Below are positions 24,057 through 32,947 of a DNA stretch of 64,000 bases, one piece after another. The DNA comes from Actinobacteria bacterium OV320 (lineage in GTDB: Bacteria > Actinomycetota > Actinomycetes > Streptomycetales > Streptomycetaceae), in assembly GCA_001298545.1 (NCBI GenBank), contig LJCX01000027.1, positions 310,001 through 374,000 on the forward strand, in the 5' to 3' direction. A program made the translations under genes and the position numbers. The notes under the pieces were generated by a model that ran no database searches, had not been told where the DNA came from, and saw nothing but the letters and a program-made list of their open reading frames with translations. Every line of letters begins with the position of its first letter. The first letter of the stretch is position 1.

Positions 24057-24707
24057 TTGGTCCAGGCGACCGCGGGTCCGGGCGGTGGCGCTCCCCTGCG
24101 CCGCACGCCGCGGCAGGCGCGCAGCAAGGCCCGTCTGGCCCTGATGCTGGAGGCCGCCGAGCGCATCCTGGTCGGCGACGGCGTCGAGGCGCTCACCACG
24201 ACGCGGGTCGCGGCCGAGGCGAAGGTGTCGGTCGGCTCGCTGTACCAGTACCTCCCCGACCGTGACGCGATCATCGACGCCCTCGCCGCGGGCTACTTCG
24301 CCCGCCTCGAAGACGTCATGGACGAGCTGGTCCGGACGGCGGCGCGGGAAGGGTGGGACGATCCCGTGGGAGTCCTCATCGACACCTTCGCCCGCGTCTA
24401 CCGCACCGAACACGGTTTCCGTGCCCTGTGGTTCGGCAGCGGGCTGACCGAGCGGACCCGGGCCGCGGACCGTGAGCACAAGCGGCGGATGGCCGACGGC
24501 ATCCGCCGGGTGCTGCTCGCGCTGGGTGTCGCCCCCGACGACGAGGCGCTCGCGCGGGCCTGCCACGCGGCGATCCTCGCCGCCGACGCCCTCGCCCAGG
24601 AGGCCTTCCGGCGCGCCCCGGAAGGCGACAGCGACCTCCTCGACGAGGCGAAGGCGATGCTGCGCTGCTATCTCACCGAGGTCGTCGCGCGCTTCGAGCG
24701 GCAGTAG
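24057..24707 (+). CDS. TetR-family transcriptional regulator
   Basis: 216 aa from a TTG at 24057, chosen because GGAGG stands 6 bases upstream; a GTG at 24021 would put the operator inside the gene. The HTH is clear (T-T-R-V-A-A-E-A-K-V-S-V-G-S-L-Y-Q-Y, about residues 42-60). The C-terminal helices form the usual ligand pocket. It is divergent from the aldolase/kinase operon with the palindrome at 24018-24038 between them, so it most likely represses that operon and itself until a sugar-derived ligand binds. Confidence 0.87.
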   Translation: MVQATAGPGGGAPLRRTPRQARSKARLALMLEAAERILVGDGVEALTTTRVAAEAKVSVGSLYQYLPDRDAIIDALAAGYFARLEDVMDELVRTAAREGWDDPVGVLIDTFARVYRTEHGFRALWFGSGLTERTRAADREHKRRMADGIRRVLLALGVAPDDEALARACHAAILAADALAQEAFRRAPEGDSDLLDEAKAMLRCYLTEVVARFERQ

Positions 24708-24801
24708 CCGAAAGTCCGTGGCCGACGCCCTCGACCGCCCGGTAGCGTCGGGGCCCGTAGCCGACCGCGCCGGCGGTCGCCGCACCCGGAGAACGCATCC
24801 C

Positions 24802-25161
24802 ATGACCAGCCAACACCCCCCGGCCACCACGACCCTGTGGCGCCCCACCGGTCCCAAGGAGCTGGAGCTCGTCCGTGAGCTCGGCTGGCGGGCCTGGCCG
24901 CCCCGGCTGCCCGAGCAGCCGATCTTCTACCCGGTCCTCGACGAGGACTACGCCATCCGGATCGCCCGGGACTGGAACGTCAAGCACGACGGCGCCGGCT
25001 ATGTCACGCGGTTCGAGGTCGACACCGCGTTCCTGCGCAGGTATCCGGTCCAGCAGGCGGGTGGCCGGACGATCCTCGAACTGTGGGTGCCGGCCGAGGA
25101 GCTGGACGAGTTCAACGCCCATCTGGTGGGCGAGATCGAAGTGGTGCACGTGTTCTCGTGA
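24802..25161 (+). CDS. Conserved actinobacterial protein (ADP-ribosylation/crystallin J1-like label)
   Basis: 119 aa, cytosolic. The block L-W-R-P-T-G-P-K-E-L-E-L-V and the following L-P-E-Q-P-I-F-Y-P-V-L are strongly conserved among streptomycete proteins that databases often call ADP-ribosylation/crystallin J1, a label with little experimental support. R-Y-P-V-Q-Q-A-G-G-R-T-I-L-E-L-W-V-P near the C-terminus is also part of that block. It is monocistronic, 94 bases after the TetR gene. Function unknown. Confidence 0.75.
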   Translation: MTSQHPPATTTLWRPTGPKELELVRELGWRAWPPRLPEQPIFYPVLDEDYAIRIARDWNVKHDGAGYVTRFEVDTAFLRRYPVQQAGGRTILELWVPAEELDEFNAHLVGEIEVVHVFS

Positions 25162-25271
25162 CGCCCGCTGCAAGGTTTCCGCAAGGTCCCGGCAGGCCTT
25201 CCGTCCATCCGGAGGGGCAAACGCCCGGCAGACGGGGCCGAGCCGGTCCCGCACGGACGACGGGGGTCTTG

Positions 25272-26495
25272 ATGTCGGCGTTGCGCAGGAGTACGGAGTC
25301 GTCGGTCGAGGAGCGTGAGTGGCGGACGCTCGTCGAACGCAAGCTGGTGCTGGTCGTGGTGCACACCCTCACCTACGGCAAGCGGCTGGTGGAGGTCCTG
25401 TCGCTGCTGGAGGCCGACTTCAGGGTGCAGGTGGTGTTCACGGCTCCGCCGCACGTCTTCGGCGACGAGGTCCCGCGCTTCCTCGAAGGGCTGGGGGGCG
25501 CGGTGCTGCCGTGGGACGAGGCGGTGCGGATGCGGTTCGACCTGGCTCTCGCCGCCGGTCCGCGGGGCGTCGAGAAGATCTCCGGGCCGGTGATCGCGAT
25601 GTCGCACGGGGCCGGTTACCTCAAGCGACTGGTCTCGGTGCGGCAGCCGGGTGTGGCGGGGCTGCGCAGACAGGATCTCGTCCCCGGCGGCCGACTGCCC
25701 GCCGCCGTGGCGGTGCCCCACCACGCCGAACTGGCCGACCTGGAACGGCACTGCCCGGAGGTGCTCCCGCTCGCCCATGTGGTCGGCGATCCGGTGCACG
25801 ACCGGATCGCGGCGAGCCTGCCGCTGCGCGCCCGCTACCGCCGGGCCCTCGGCCTCGCGGACGGCGAGAAGCTGGTGGTGGTCGTCTCGACCTGGGGCGC
25901 GCGCTCGTCCTTCGGCCGGTTCGAGGCGCTGCTGCCCCGGCTGGCCGCCGAGCTGCCCGCCGGTCGGTTCCGGTCCGTCATCCTGGTCCATCCCAACGTG
26001 TGGTCGGGGCACGGTTCCTGGCAGGTCAGGGCCTGGCTGGCGCGCTGCGCCGAGCCCGGTACCGCCCTCGTGCCGCCGGAGGCGGACTGGCGCAGTGTCC
26101 TGATCGCCGCGGACTGGATCATCGGCGACCACGGTTCGGTGACGCTGTACGGCACGCTCACGGGTGCGCCGATCCTGCTGGCCGGCTCACCGGACCAGGA
26201 GATCAACCCCGCCTCGCCCGCCGCGACGCTCGCCGTGACCGCGCCGGCGCTCTCGCCCGCCCACCCGCTCGTCGGCCAGCTCCAGTACACGGCGGCCGAG
26301 TACCGCCGGGAGGAGTACGCGGCGATCGCCTCGCGCATCACCTCGGAACCCGGCCGTTTCAACCGCAACATGCGGCGGCTCATGTACCGCCTGATGGGTC
26401 TGGGCCGGCCCGCCCACGAACCGATGACGGTCCCGCTGCCGGAGCCGCCCGCGCTGGACACCTGGGCGCGCGGGCGGCGGGAGGTGCCGGCGTGA
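25272..26495 (+). CDS. GT-B-like protein related to glycosyl/glycerophosphotransferases, function unknown
   Basis: 407 aa. The N-terminal half has an alternating beta/alpha pattern (V-L-V-V-V-H-T-L-T-Y-G-K-R-L). The C-terminal half ends in I-I-G-D-H-G-S-V-T-L-Y-G-T-L-T-G-A-P-I-L-L-A, which resembles the donor-binding loop of CDP-glycerol glycerophosphotransferases and UDP-GlcNAc 2-epimerase-like GT-B folds. There is no signal peptide. The stop overlaps the start of the next gene by one base (TGATG), so the two proteins are made together. I cannot name the donor or acceptor; older databases give such proteins misleading translation-factor names. Confidence 0.6.
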   Translation: MSALRRSTESSVEEREWRTLVERKLVLVVVHTLTYGKRLVEVLSLLEADFRVQVVFTAPPHVFGDEVPRFLEGLGGAVLPWDEAVRMRFDLALAAGPRGVEKISGPVIAMSHGAGYLKRLVSVRQPGVAGLRRQDLVPGGRLPAAVAVPHHAELADLERHCPEVLPLAHVVGDPVHDRIAASLPLRARYRRALGLADGEKLVVVVSTWGARSSFGRFEALLPRLAAELPAGRFRSVILVHPNVWSGHGSWQVRAWLARCAEPGTALVPPEADWRSVLIAADWIIGDHGSVTLYGTLTGAPILLAGSPDQEINPASPAATLAVTAPALSPAHPLVGQLQYTAAEYRREEYAAIASRITSEPGRFNRNMRRLMYRLMGLGRPAHEPMTVPLPEPPALDTWARGRREVPA

Positions 26496-27010
26496 TGCGC
26501 TTCGTCTCGGTACGGCTGCGGGTGTCGCCGCAGGGCCCCCGGGGGCCGCGAGGCGCTCCGGCGGCGGACCTGTCGCTGCGCGTCCGCTCGGCCGCGGGCG
26601 ACCACGACGTGCTGGCCCGGGTCGGTCTCCTGGCGCCCGGGGAACCGCCCGGCGGGAGCGGGCCGGTGGCGGGTGCGGACGAGCACGTCGCCGCGGAGGC
26701 CGGACCGTGCCCCGGGATCCGGTGGCCGGTCTGCGCCGATGTGCTGCACGACCGGTTTCCGCGCCCGTACGCCGACGCGGTGCGCCGACTGGGCGACCTC
26801 ACGGCCGCCCATCCGGGGTGCCGGCTGGCCGCGGCGCCGCTGACCGGGGGCGGCTGGGCGGTCGTCGACGGAACGAGCCGCACGGTCCTGCCACTGGCGC
26901 ACCGGGTCCCTCCGGACCAGCCCCTGCTGGCGTCCTGTCTGCACGCCTGGCTGGTGGCGGGGCACACCTTGCGGGACATCCACGACATCCGCGTGGTACA
27001 CGGCGGGTGA
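26495..27010 (+). CDS. Hypothetical protein translationally coupled to the GT-B-like gene
   Basis: 171 aa; its ATG uses the last base of the previous stop (TGATG). No known domain is seen. The middle (about residues 20-75) is Gly/Pro/Ala-rich, and the C-terminal half (L-L-A-S-C-L-H-A-W-L-V-A-G-H-T-L-R-D-I-H) looks folded. High third-position GC supports real coding. The tight coupling suggests a partner or accessory subunit of the GT-B-like protein. Confidence 0.6.
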   Translation: MRFVSVRLRVSPQGPRGPRGAPAADLSLRVRSAAGDHDVLARVGLLAPGEPPGGSGPVAGADEHVAAEAGPCPGIRWPVCADVLHDRFPRPYADAVRRLGDLTAAHPGCRLAAAPLTGGGWAVVDGTSRTVLPLAHRVPPDQPLLASCLHAWLVAGHTLRDIHDIRVVHGG

Positions 27011-27022
27011 GCGCGTCGGCGC

Positions 27023-29146
27023 CTACGTGCGCCGGAGCCGGCGGGCGTCCGCCGGGCTGGTGGTCTCGTACAGGGCGAGGGCGCGGGCGTGGAACTCCTC
27101 GCCGGCCGTGTCCTCGCCCCGTTCCCGTGCGGTGTCGCCGAGCATCTCCAGGGTGCGGGCCTGCCAGTGGACGGCTCCGGAGGCGGTGAACACCGCGAGC
27201 GCCTCCGTCATGTGGGCGATGCCCAGGGGGTGGTCGCCGGTGCGGGCGCGGGCCCGGCCGAGGAAGGCGAGGGCTCTGGCCGTGTCGTGCGGGTCGGCCG
27301 CCTCCACGAGTCCTCGCCGGGCCCGGGCGAAACAGGTGACGGCCCGCTCGGGGTCGTGTTCGGCGAGAGCGACCTCCCCGAGCGTGATCCGGGCGAGCGC
27401 CACCCCGCGCGGGTAGCCGCACTCCTCCCAGGTCGCCACGGCGCGGTTGAGCCGCGACACGGCCTCGGTGAACCGCCCCGCCTCGAAGTGGCAGTTGCCG
27501 AGGCCGAGCAGCGCCTGTCCCTCGTCGCGGGGGTCCTCGCCGTCGCGTGCCGCGTACAGGGCGGCCGTGTACCACTCCACGGCCTCGTCCGGTCGGCGGG
27601 CGGCGCTCAGCCCGATGGCCCCGGAGTTGAGCATCTGGCGTTCGGCCTCCCGGTGTCCGTCGCTGCGGGCGGCCTCCAGACCGATGCGGTGGGCCTCGAT
27701 CCACAGGTCGTAGTGGCGCAGCCGCAGGAACAACGGCCACATGGCGTCGACGAGTTGCCAGGCCGTGGCGTGCCAGCCGTGTTCGACGGCCAGGCGGAGG
27801 ATCGCCATGAGGTGGCCGCGTCGCTCGTGCAGCCAGCCGAGGGCGCCGCGGTCGTCGGTGAAGGGCGGGGGCAGCGGGAAGGGCTGCGCGTAGGTCCGGG
27901 GCAGGGTGAACTGGATCGGGGTGATGAGGCGTTGGGCCTCGGTCGCGGTCAGCAGATGCCAGTCGGCGACGCGCCGCAGGGTGCGCTCCCGGTCCGCCTC
28001 GGTGTCCGCCAGGGTCGCGCGGTCGCGGGCGTGGAGGCGGACGAGGTCGTGGAAGCGGAGCGCGTCCGGGCCGACCTCCTCCAGCATGTTGGCCTCGACG
28101 AGTTCGTCCAGCCGGCGTTCCGCCCAGTCGAGGGGCTCCGCGCAGGCCGCGGCGGCCGTCCGGACGTCGAACTCGGGCAGGGGCAGCAGCCCGAGGGCCC
28201 GGTACATCCGGGCGGCCTCCGCTCCCAGCACCGCGTACGACGCGTCCAGGGCCTTGCGCACCGTCGCCTCCCCTTCGACTTCCAGCGCGGCCAGCCGGCC
28301 GACGTCGGGTGTGAGCGCGTCGGCCAGTGCGGCGACCGGCTGTCCGGGGCGGGCGGCGAGCCGGGCGGAGGCGAGACACACCGCGAGGGGCAGACCCGCG
28401 CAGAGGTCCACGACCTGGCGGACCGCGGGCAGTTCCCCGGCGACCGGGCGCTCGCCGACACCGCGCAGGAACAGCTCCACCCCGGCGGCGGGGCCCAGCG
28501 CCCGCAGCCGGTGGAACTCCGCTCCGTCCAGCCGCAGCCCGGTCAGCCGGTGCCTGCTGGTCACGACGACGAGGCTGCCGGGCCCGCCCGGCAACAACGG
28601 CCGGATCTGTGCCGCGGAGAAGGCGTTGTCCAGCACCACCGCGATGCGCAGGTCCGCGGTGACGGACCGCCACAGGGACGCCTGTTCCGCGAGGTCGACG
28701 GGGACCGCCCAGGCGCCGAGCGCACGCAGGAACCGGCCGAGGATCTCGCCGGGGTCCGCCGGTCCGGCCGCCGCGTGTCCGCGCAGATCGGCGTGCAACT
28801 GCCCGTCGGGGGCGGCTGATTCGTGCCGGCGCAGCCAGCGGGAGACCAGGGTGGTCTTCCCGATGCCGGCCGGACCGTTGACCACGATCAGCGGCTGCCG
28901 GGACCCCGCGTCCGTACGCCGCGTGAGCAGCCGGTCCAGGGCTTCCAGTTCGTCCCGCCGGTCGGTGAAGTGCGACGGCACCGGCAGCAGTTGGCGGGGC
29001 GTCGGTGGCGGCTGCGGCGGGGCGGACCGGACCTGGATGCCACCGTGGACGTCACGGGCCTGGACCGTCGGTCCGTAGAACCGGGCCGATCCACCGATGG
29101 TGTTGCTGCTCGCTCTCCCCTGGTCGTCCTCCCGCGCCGCACTCAT
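27023..29146 (-). CDS. STAND/NLR-type ATPase with C-terminal TPRs and an N-terminal amyloid-like motif
   Basis: 707 aa. Residues about 15-38 carry N-T-I-G-G-S...G-P-T-V-Q-A-R-D-V-H-G-G, a glycine-rich motif also seen at the C-terminus of the protein at 32948. An NB-ARC-type ATPase follows: Walker A G-P-A-G-I-G-K-T-T (91-99), Walker B V-V-L-D-N near 170, and G-L-P-L-A near 255. The region from about 490 to the end is a set of TPR-like helical repeats. STAND proteins act as ATP-dependent switches that oligomerise on sensing a ligand. There is no DNA-binding domain, so this is more likely an NLR-type immune or signalling protein than a classical regulator. It is divergent from the SARP gene. Confidence 0.82.
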   Translation of the reverse strand: MSAAREDDQGRASSNTIGGSARFYGPTVQARDVHGGIQVRSAPPQPPPTPRQLLPVPSHFTDRRDELEALDRLLTRRTDAGSRQPLIVVNGPAGIGKTTLVSRWLRRHESAAPDGQLHADLRGHAAAGPADPGEILGRFLRALGAWAVPVDLAEQASLWRSVTADLRIAVVLDNAFSAAQIRPLLPGGPGSLVVVTSRHRLTGLRLDGAEFHRLRALGPAAGVELFLRGVGERPVAGELPAVRQVVDLCAGLPLAVCLASARLAARPGQPVAALADALTPDVGRLAALEVEGEATVRKALDASYAVLGAEAARMYRALGLLPLPEFDVRTAAAACAEPLDWAERRLDELVEANMLEEVGPDALRFHDLVRLHARDRATLADTEADRERTLRRVADWHLLTATEAQRLITPIQFTLPRTYAQPFPLPPPFTDDRGALGWLHERRGHLMAILRLAVEHGWHATAWQLVDAMWPLFLRLRHYDLWIEAHRIGLEAARSDGHREAERQMLNSGAIGLSAARRPDEAVEWYTAALYAARDGEDPRDEGQALLGLGNCHFEAGRFTEAVSRLNRAVATWEECGYPRGVALARITLGEVALAEHDPERAVTCFARARRGLVEAADPHDTARALAFLGRARARTGDHPLGIAHMTEALAVFTASGAVHWQARTLEMLGDTARERGEDTAGEEFHARALALYETTSPADARRLRRT

Positions 29147-29378
29147 ACCGCTCGTCCCCCTCCGACCGGTTGCCCGCTACATCGATCAAGGTGGTCCTAC
29201 CCCCGGTGGGCCTTCGACGATGCGGGCCACGGACGCCGGGGCTCCGGCAAGGAAGCGATTCGGCCAGCACACCGGCCCCTCTTGGAACCCCCTGCCCTGC
29301 CTGTCATGCTCTTCGCTCCATGGCATGAGCGTCCCCGGTGCCGTGGTCGTCGAACGGCCGGACCAGCGGGAGGCGCTG

Positions 29379-31781
29379 GTGGAATTCCAGGTACTGGGCC
29401 CGGTGGGTCTGCGCGCGAACGGCCGGCGGGTGGAGCTCGGTTCGGACAAGGAGCGGACCCTGCTGGGCCTGCTGGCCCTGGACGTGGGCCGGCCGGTCGC
29501 GCTGGGCGTGCTCATGGACCGGCTCTGGGACGGTGAACCGCCGCCGCACGCACGGGAGAACGCGCACAGCTATGTCTCGCGGCTGCGCAGGCGGCTCCGG
29601 CTGGCCGACCCGTCGTCCGCGAGCGCGCCACGCATCGTCAGCCGGGCCCACACCTACACGCTGGAGGCGGCCCGCGAGGCCGTCGACTGGCACCGGTTCC
29701 AGCAGCTCGTGGCGCGGGCCGGGGCGGTCGCGGCGGACGGCGACGACGAGCGGACGGCCGCCCTCCTCGACCGCGCGGAAGGCCTCTGGCGGGGCGAGGC
29801 ACTGGCCGGGCTGCCCGGACTGTGGGCCGAGACCACCCGCCGGACGCTGGCGGAGCGGCGGCTCGGCGCCGCCGTCTCCCGGATCGCCGCCTCCCTCCGG
29901 CTCGGCCGGTACACGGCGGTGACCGCCGAGCTGTCCGCGCTCGTCGACCGGTGTCCGGGCGCCGAGACGCTGGCGGGTCAGCTGATGCTGGCGTACTACG
30001 GCGGCGCCCGGTACACCGACGCGCTGCGGGTGCACCAGGAGACCCGCCGGATGCTGATGACCCAGTACGGCTCCCGCCCGGGCGCCGAGTTGGACCGCAT
30101 CCATCGCGGGATCCTCGACCGGGTGCCTGCCGCCGATCTCGTCCGGGGCCGCCCGGCCGTGCCCCGCCCGGCCCGCCCGGCCGCGGCCACGCCACCGGCC
30201 CGTCCGCGTCCGCCGAGGAACCTGCCGCATCAGCCGCCCCTGATCGGCCGTCGCGCCGAACTGCGGGCCCTGAGCGCCGCGGTCGACGCGGCGGCGGAGC
30301 AGGGCCGGGTGATCAGCCTGGAGTCCGTCAGCACCGTCAGCGGCATGGCCGGGGTCGGCAAGACCAGCGTGGCCGTGCACGGCGCGCACCGGCTGGCCGA
30401 GCGGTTCCCCGACGCCCAGCTGTACGTGGACCTGCGCGGCCACTCACCCGTCGGTGAACCGCTGGGTCCCGGCGCGGCCCTGGCCACCCTGCTGCGTCTG
30501 CTCGGCGCGCCCGCGGAGACCATCCCGGTCGAGCTGGAGGGCCGTACCGCGCTGTGGCAGACCATGCTGGCCGAGCGACGGGCGGTGATCGTCCTGGACG
30601 ACGCGGTGAGCGCCGACCAGATCCGCCCGCTGCTGCCGAGCGGCTCGCCCACCCTGACGATCATCACGAGCCGGCGCCGGCTGACGGGTCTGCCGCAGGC
30701 CCGGCACATCCCGCTCGACGTGCTGCCGACCGACGACGCCATCGCCCTGTTCCGCGCCTGCGCGGGCGAGGAACGCACCCTGGACAGCCGGGAGATCACC
30801 ACGATCGTTCGATTATGCGGCCATCTCCCGCTCGCGATCGAGCTGGTCGCGAGCCGCTTCCGCGCCCACCCGGCCTGGACGCTGGGCACGCTGGCCGACC
30901 GCCTGACCCGTACCGAGGGTCGGCTGGGCGAGATCCGGGATGCCGAGCAGGAGTTGCTGCGGGCCTTCGACCTGACGTACCGGACCCTCACGCCGGAGCA
31001 GCGCGCCGCGTTCCGCAGGCTCGGTCTGCACTCCGGGCCGGATTTCACGGTGGAGTCGGCGGCCGCCTCGCTGGATCTGCGCCCGGCCGCCGCGGAACGC
31101 GTGCTGGAGTCGCTGCTGGCCTGCCATCTGCTCCGCGAGCCGACCCCGGACCGCTACCGGTTCCACGATCTGCTGCGCGAGTACGGCCACTCCAGGTCCC
31201 TCGCCGACGACACCGACGAGGAGCGTGCCGCAGATGCAGGACCTGCTGGACGAATGGATCACCGTCAGGTGGCACCAGCGTCCCCAGGAGCAGCTGCGCC
31301 ATCCGCTGCTGCCCCGGGCGGACGAGGGGCGTGCCGCCGCCCCCCGGCGCCTGACGGACTCCCACGTCGACGCCGCCGCCCGCGCCGCCCGGCCCGCGTC
31401 CCCCCGCCGTACGAGGCCCGCGCCGCCGCGCGAGCGCGGCACCGGCGCGACGCTGCCCGACTGGCCCGACGCCGGGGCCGCGCGGTCCTGGCTGGCCGCC
31501 GAGCGCGCGAACCTGCTGGCCACCGAGCGCCTGGCGCGTGGCCGGGGCCGCCCCGGGGCGGCCGCCCGACTCGCCTACGCCATGGCCGGTTTCCTCGACG
31601 AGGAGTGCCACTGGGTCGACGCCGAGGCCGTCCAGGTGACCGCCGTCGAGCACTGGACCGGGACCGGCGAGCAGGCCGCGCTGTGCCGTGCCCTGCTGCA
31701 TCTCAGCGCCGTCCACGCGCACACCGCGCGCTACCCGGAGGCGGCCGAGAGCGGTGGCCGGGCTCTGCGGATCGCCCGTGA
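29379..31781 (+). CDS. SARP-type regulator with STAND ATPase domain (AfsR-like), TPR part out of frame
   Basis: The GTG at 29379 has GGGAGG 5 bases upstream; an ATG at 29325 is an alternative. Order: winged-helix OmpR/SARP DNA-binding domain (F-Q-V-L-G-P-V...), bacterial transcriptional activation domain to about residue 245, then an NB-ARC module with Walker A G-M-A-G-V-G-K-T-S (about 322-330) and L-V-L-D-D-type Walker B. Homology ends near residue 615 (D-E-E-R-A, base 31230). The last 180 residues are Arg/Pro-rich and look like wrong-frame translation, while the expected TPR half continues in the +1 frame at 31234. AfsR-type proteins switch on secondary metabolism. Either one gene with a frameshift or two separate polypeptides. 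Confidence 0.78.
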   Translation: MEFQVLGPVGLRANGRRVELGSDKERTLLGLLALDVGRPVALGVLMDRLWDGEPPPHARENAHSYVSRLRRRLRLADPSSASAPRIVSRAHTYTLEAAREAVDWHRFQQLVARAGAVAADGDDERTAALLDRAEGLWRGEALAGLPGLWAETTRRTLAERRLGAAVSRIAASLRLGRYTAVTAELSALVDRCPGAETLAGQLMLAYYGGARYTDALRVHQETRRMLMTQYGSRPGAELDRIHRGILDRVPAADLVRGRPAVPRPARPAAATPPARPRPPRNLPHQPPLIGRRAELRALSAAVDAAAEQGRVISLESVSTVSGMAGVGKTSVAVHGAHRLAERFPDAQLYVDLRGHSPVGEPLGPGAALATLLRLLGAPAETIPVELEGRTALWQTMLAERRAVIVLDDAVSADQIRPLLPSGSPTLTIITSRRRLTGLPQARHIPLDVLPTDDAIALFRACAGEERTLDSREITTIVRLCGHLPLAIELVASRFRAHPAWTLGTLADRLTRTEGRLGEIRDAEQELLRAFDLTYRTLTPEQRAAFRRLGLHSGPDFTVESAAASLDLRPAAAERVLESLLACHLLREPTPDRYRFHDLLREYGHSRSLADDTDEERAADAGPAGRMDHRQVAPASPGAAAPSAAAPGGRGACRRPPAPDGLPRRRRRPRRPARVPPPYEARAAARARHRRDAARLARRRGRAVLAGRRAREPAGHRAPGAWPGPPRGGRPTRLRHGRFPRRGVPLGRRRGRPGDRRRALDRDRRAGRAVPCPAASQRRPRAHRALPGGGRERWPGSADRP

Positions 31782-32625
31782 CACGGGGGACGAGGAGGCG
31801 GAGGCCGAGGTGCTGCGCACACTCGGCACCCTGAACTGGCATGTGGGCGATCATCAGGCGGCGCTCGTCCTCTTCCAGAAGTCCTTCGCGATCACCGCGA
31901 TATCGGGAGATTCCCTGGACCGCGCGCGCCTGCACAACAACATGGCGGTCACCCTGCTCTTTCTCGGGGAGTACGACCGTGCGCTGGAGCATTTCGAGAA
32001 GACGCTCAGCGGATTCACCGAGGCGGGCGATCACGCGGCACTCGGAAAGACACTCAACAACATCGGCGATCTGCATCTGCGTCGTGGGGACCTGGAATCC
32101 TCGCGCCGGTCGTTCGAGGAATCACTGACATTCCTCGAACATTCCGGTAACCGTTACGACCGCGCCACGGTGCGCGGCAGCCTGGCCGATGTCCTCACTG
32201 AAACGGGCGACACGGCCTCGGCTCTCCCCCTTTATCAGGAGACCCTCGCGGAATTCCGCGCGCTGGGCGACCGGAAGAGTCAGGCCGACACACTGATCGG
32301 TCTGGGCGAGGCGTATCGGAAAGCGGGGGGCCCCGAGAAGGCCGTGCGGCACTTCCTGGACGCCCTAGACATCGCCCGCCTGATCGGCGCCGCCCACCAG
32401 GAGATCCAGGCCCTGCGCCATCTCGGTCAGGCGCATTTCGCGGCCGGGCGGCTCGACTCCGCGGGGGAGAATCTGGAGGTCGCCCTTTCGCTGGCCGAGC
32501 GCACGCACGACGTCGACGAGAAAGCCCGGACGGAAAGCGTTCTGGCGGACGTACGGCGGGCGGTAGGTGGCGCCTCGCCGGCGCATACCTTACCGAGACA
32601 CACGTTCGAACCGGGCGGTAATTAA
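31234..32625 (+). CDS. TPR protein, likely the detached C-terminal half of the SARP-STAND regulator
   Basis: 463 aa from ATG 31234 with GAGGAG 10 bases upstream, overlapping the SARP gene in another frame. After a low-complexity linker (about residues 20-75) come at least six TPR-type repeats (A-L-V-L-F-Q-K-S-F-A-I, A-L-E-H-F-E-K-T-L-S, A-L-P-L-Y-Q-E-T-L-A and others). In AfsR-like proteins this part follows the STAND module directly. A single extra G in GCAGATG near 31232 would explain the frame change. The GC bias of this frame is clearly coding throughout, so it is translated or was until recently. Confidence 0.72.
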   Translation: MQDLLDEWITVRWHQRPQEQLRHPLLPRADEGRAAAPRRLTDSHVDAAARAARPASPRRTRPAPPRERGTGATLPDWPDAGAARSWLAAERANLLATERLARGRGRPGAAARLAYAMAGFLDEECHWVDAEAVQVTAVEHWTGTGEQAALCRALLHLSAVHAHTARYPEAAESGGRALRIARDTGDEEAEAEVLRTLGTLNWHVGDHQAALVLFQKSFAITAISGDSLDRARLHNNMAVTLLFLGEYDRALEHFEKTLSGFTEAGDHAALGKTLNNIGDLHLRRGDLESSRRSFEESLTFLEHSGNRYDRATVRGSLADVLTETGDTASALPLYQETLAEFRALGDRKSQADTLIGLGEAYRKAGGPEKAVRHFLDALDIARLIGAAHQEIQALRHLGQAHFAAGRLDSAGENLEVALSLAERTHDVDEKARTESVLADVRRAVGGASPAHTLPRHTFEPGGN

Positions 32626-32726
32626 ACGCACAACCAGTGAATATCATTCAATTTCACTTACCGTCTGACGATCAGATATGTTCCCCTCCGAAAGATCATT
32701 GTCAAACATGGAGGGATCCCGTTCAC

Positions 32727-32864
32727 GTGAGCACAATGCGTCGACTGGCCGTCGTCACCGGTCTCGCCACTCTCGCTATTCTTGGCGTGACCGCGCCAAT
32801 TGCCTCGGCGGCCGAGCCCGCCTCGACCGCGGCGGTCGGCACGTACCGGTGCATCATGATGTGA
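32727..32864 (+). CDS. Tiny secreted peptide precursor ending in T-Y-R-C-I-M-M
   Basis: 45 codons from GTG 32727 (or ATG 32736), with GGAGGG upstream at a suitable distance. R-R-L-A-V-V-T-G-L-A-T-L-A-I-L-G is a classic signal-peptide core, followed by the cleavage site A-S-A-A. The predicted mature part is only about 17 residues, A-E-P-A-S-T-A-A-V-G-T-Y-R-C-I-M-M, with one Cys. The upstream 100 bases are AT-rich and promoter-like. The gene lies just after the SARP/TPR genes and before a possible effector. Such a size suggests an extracellular signal rather than an enzyme. I do not recognise it. Confidence 0.55.
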   Translation: MSTMRRLAVVTGLATLAILGVTAPIASAAEPASTAAVGTYRCIMM

Positions 32865-32947
32865 CCCGCTGAGGGTCGATCGGCGCACCGGGGGGTGGCA
32901 GCGCACGCCGCCACCCCACCCATCGGACACGAGAGGGCGGTGCGGGG

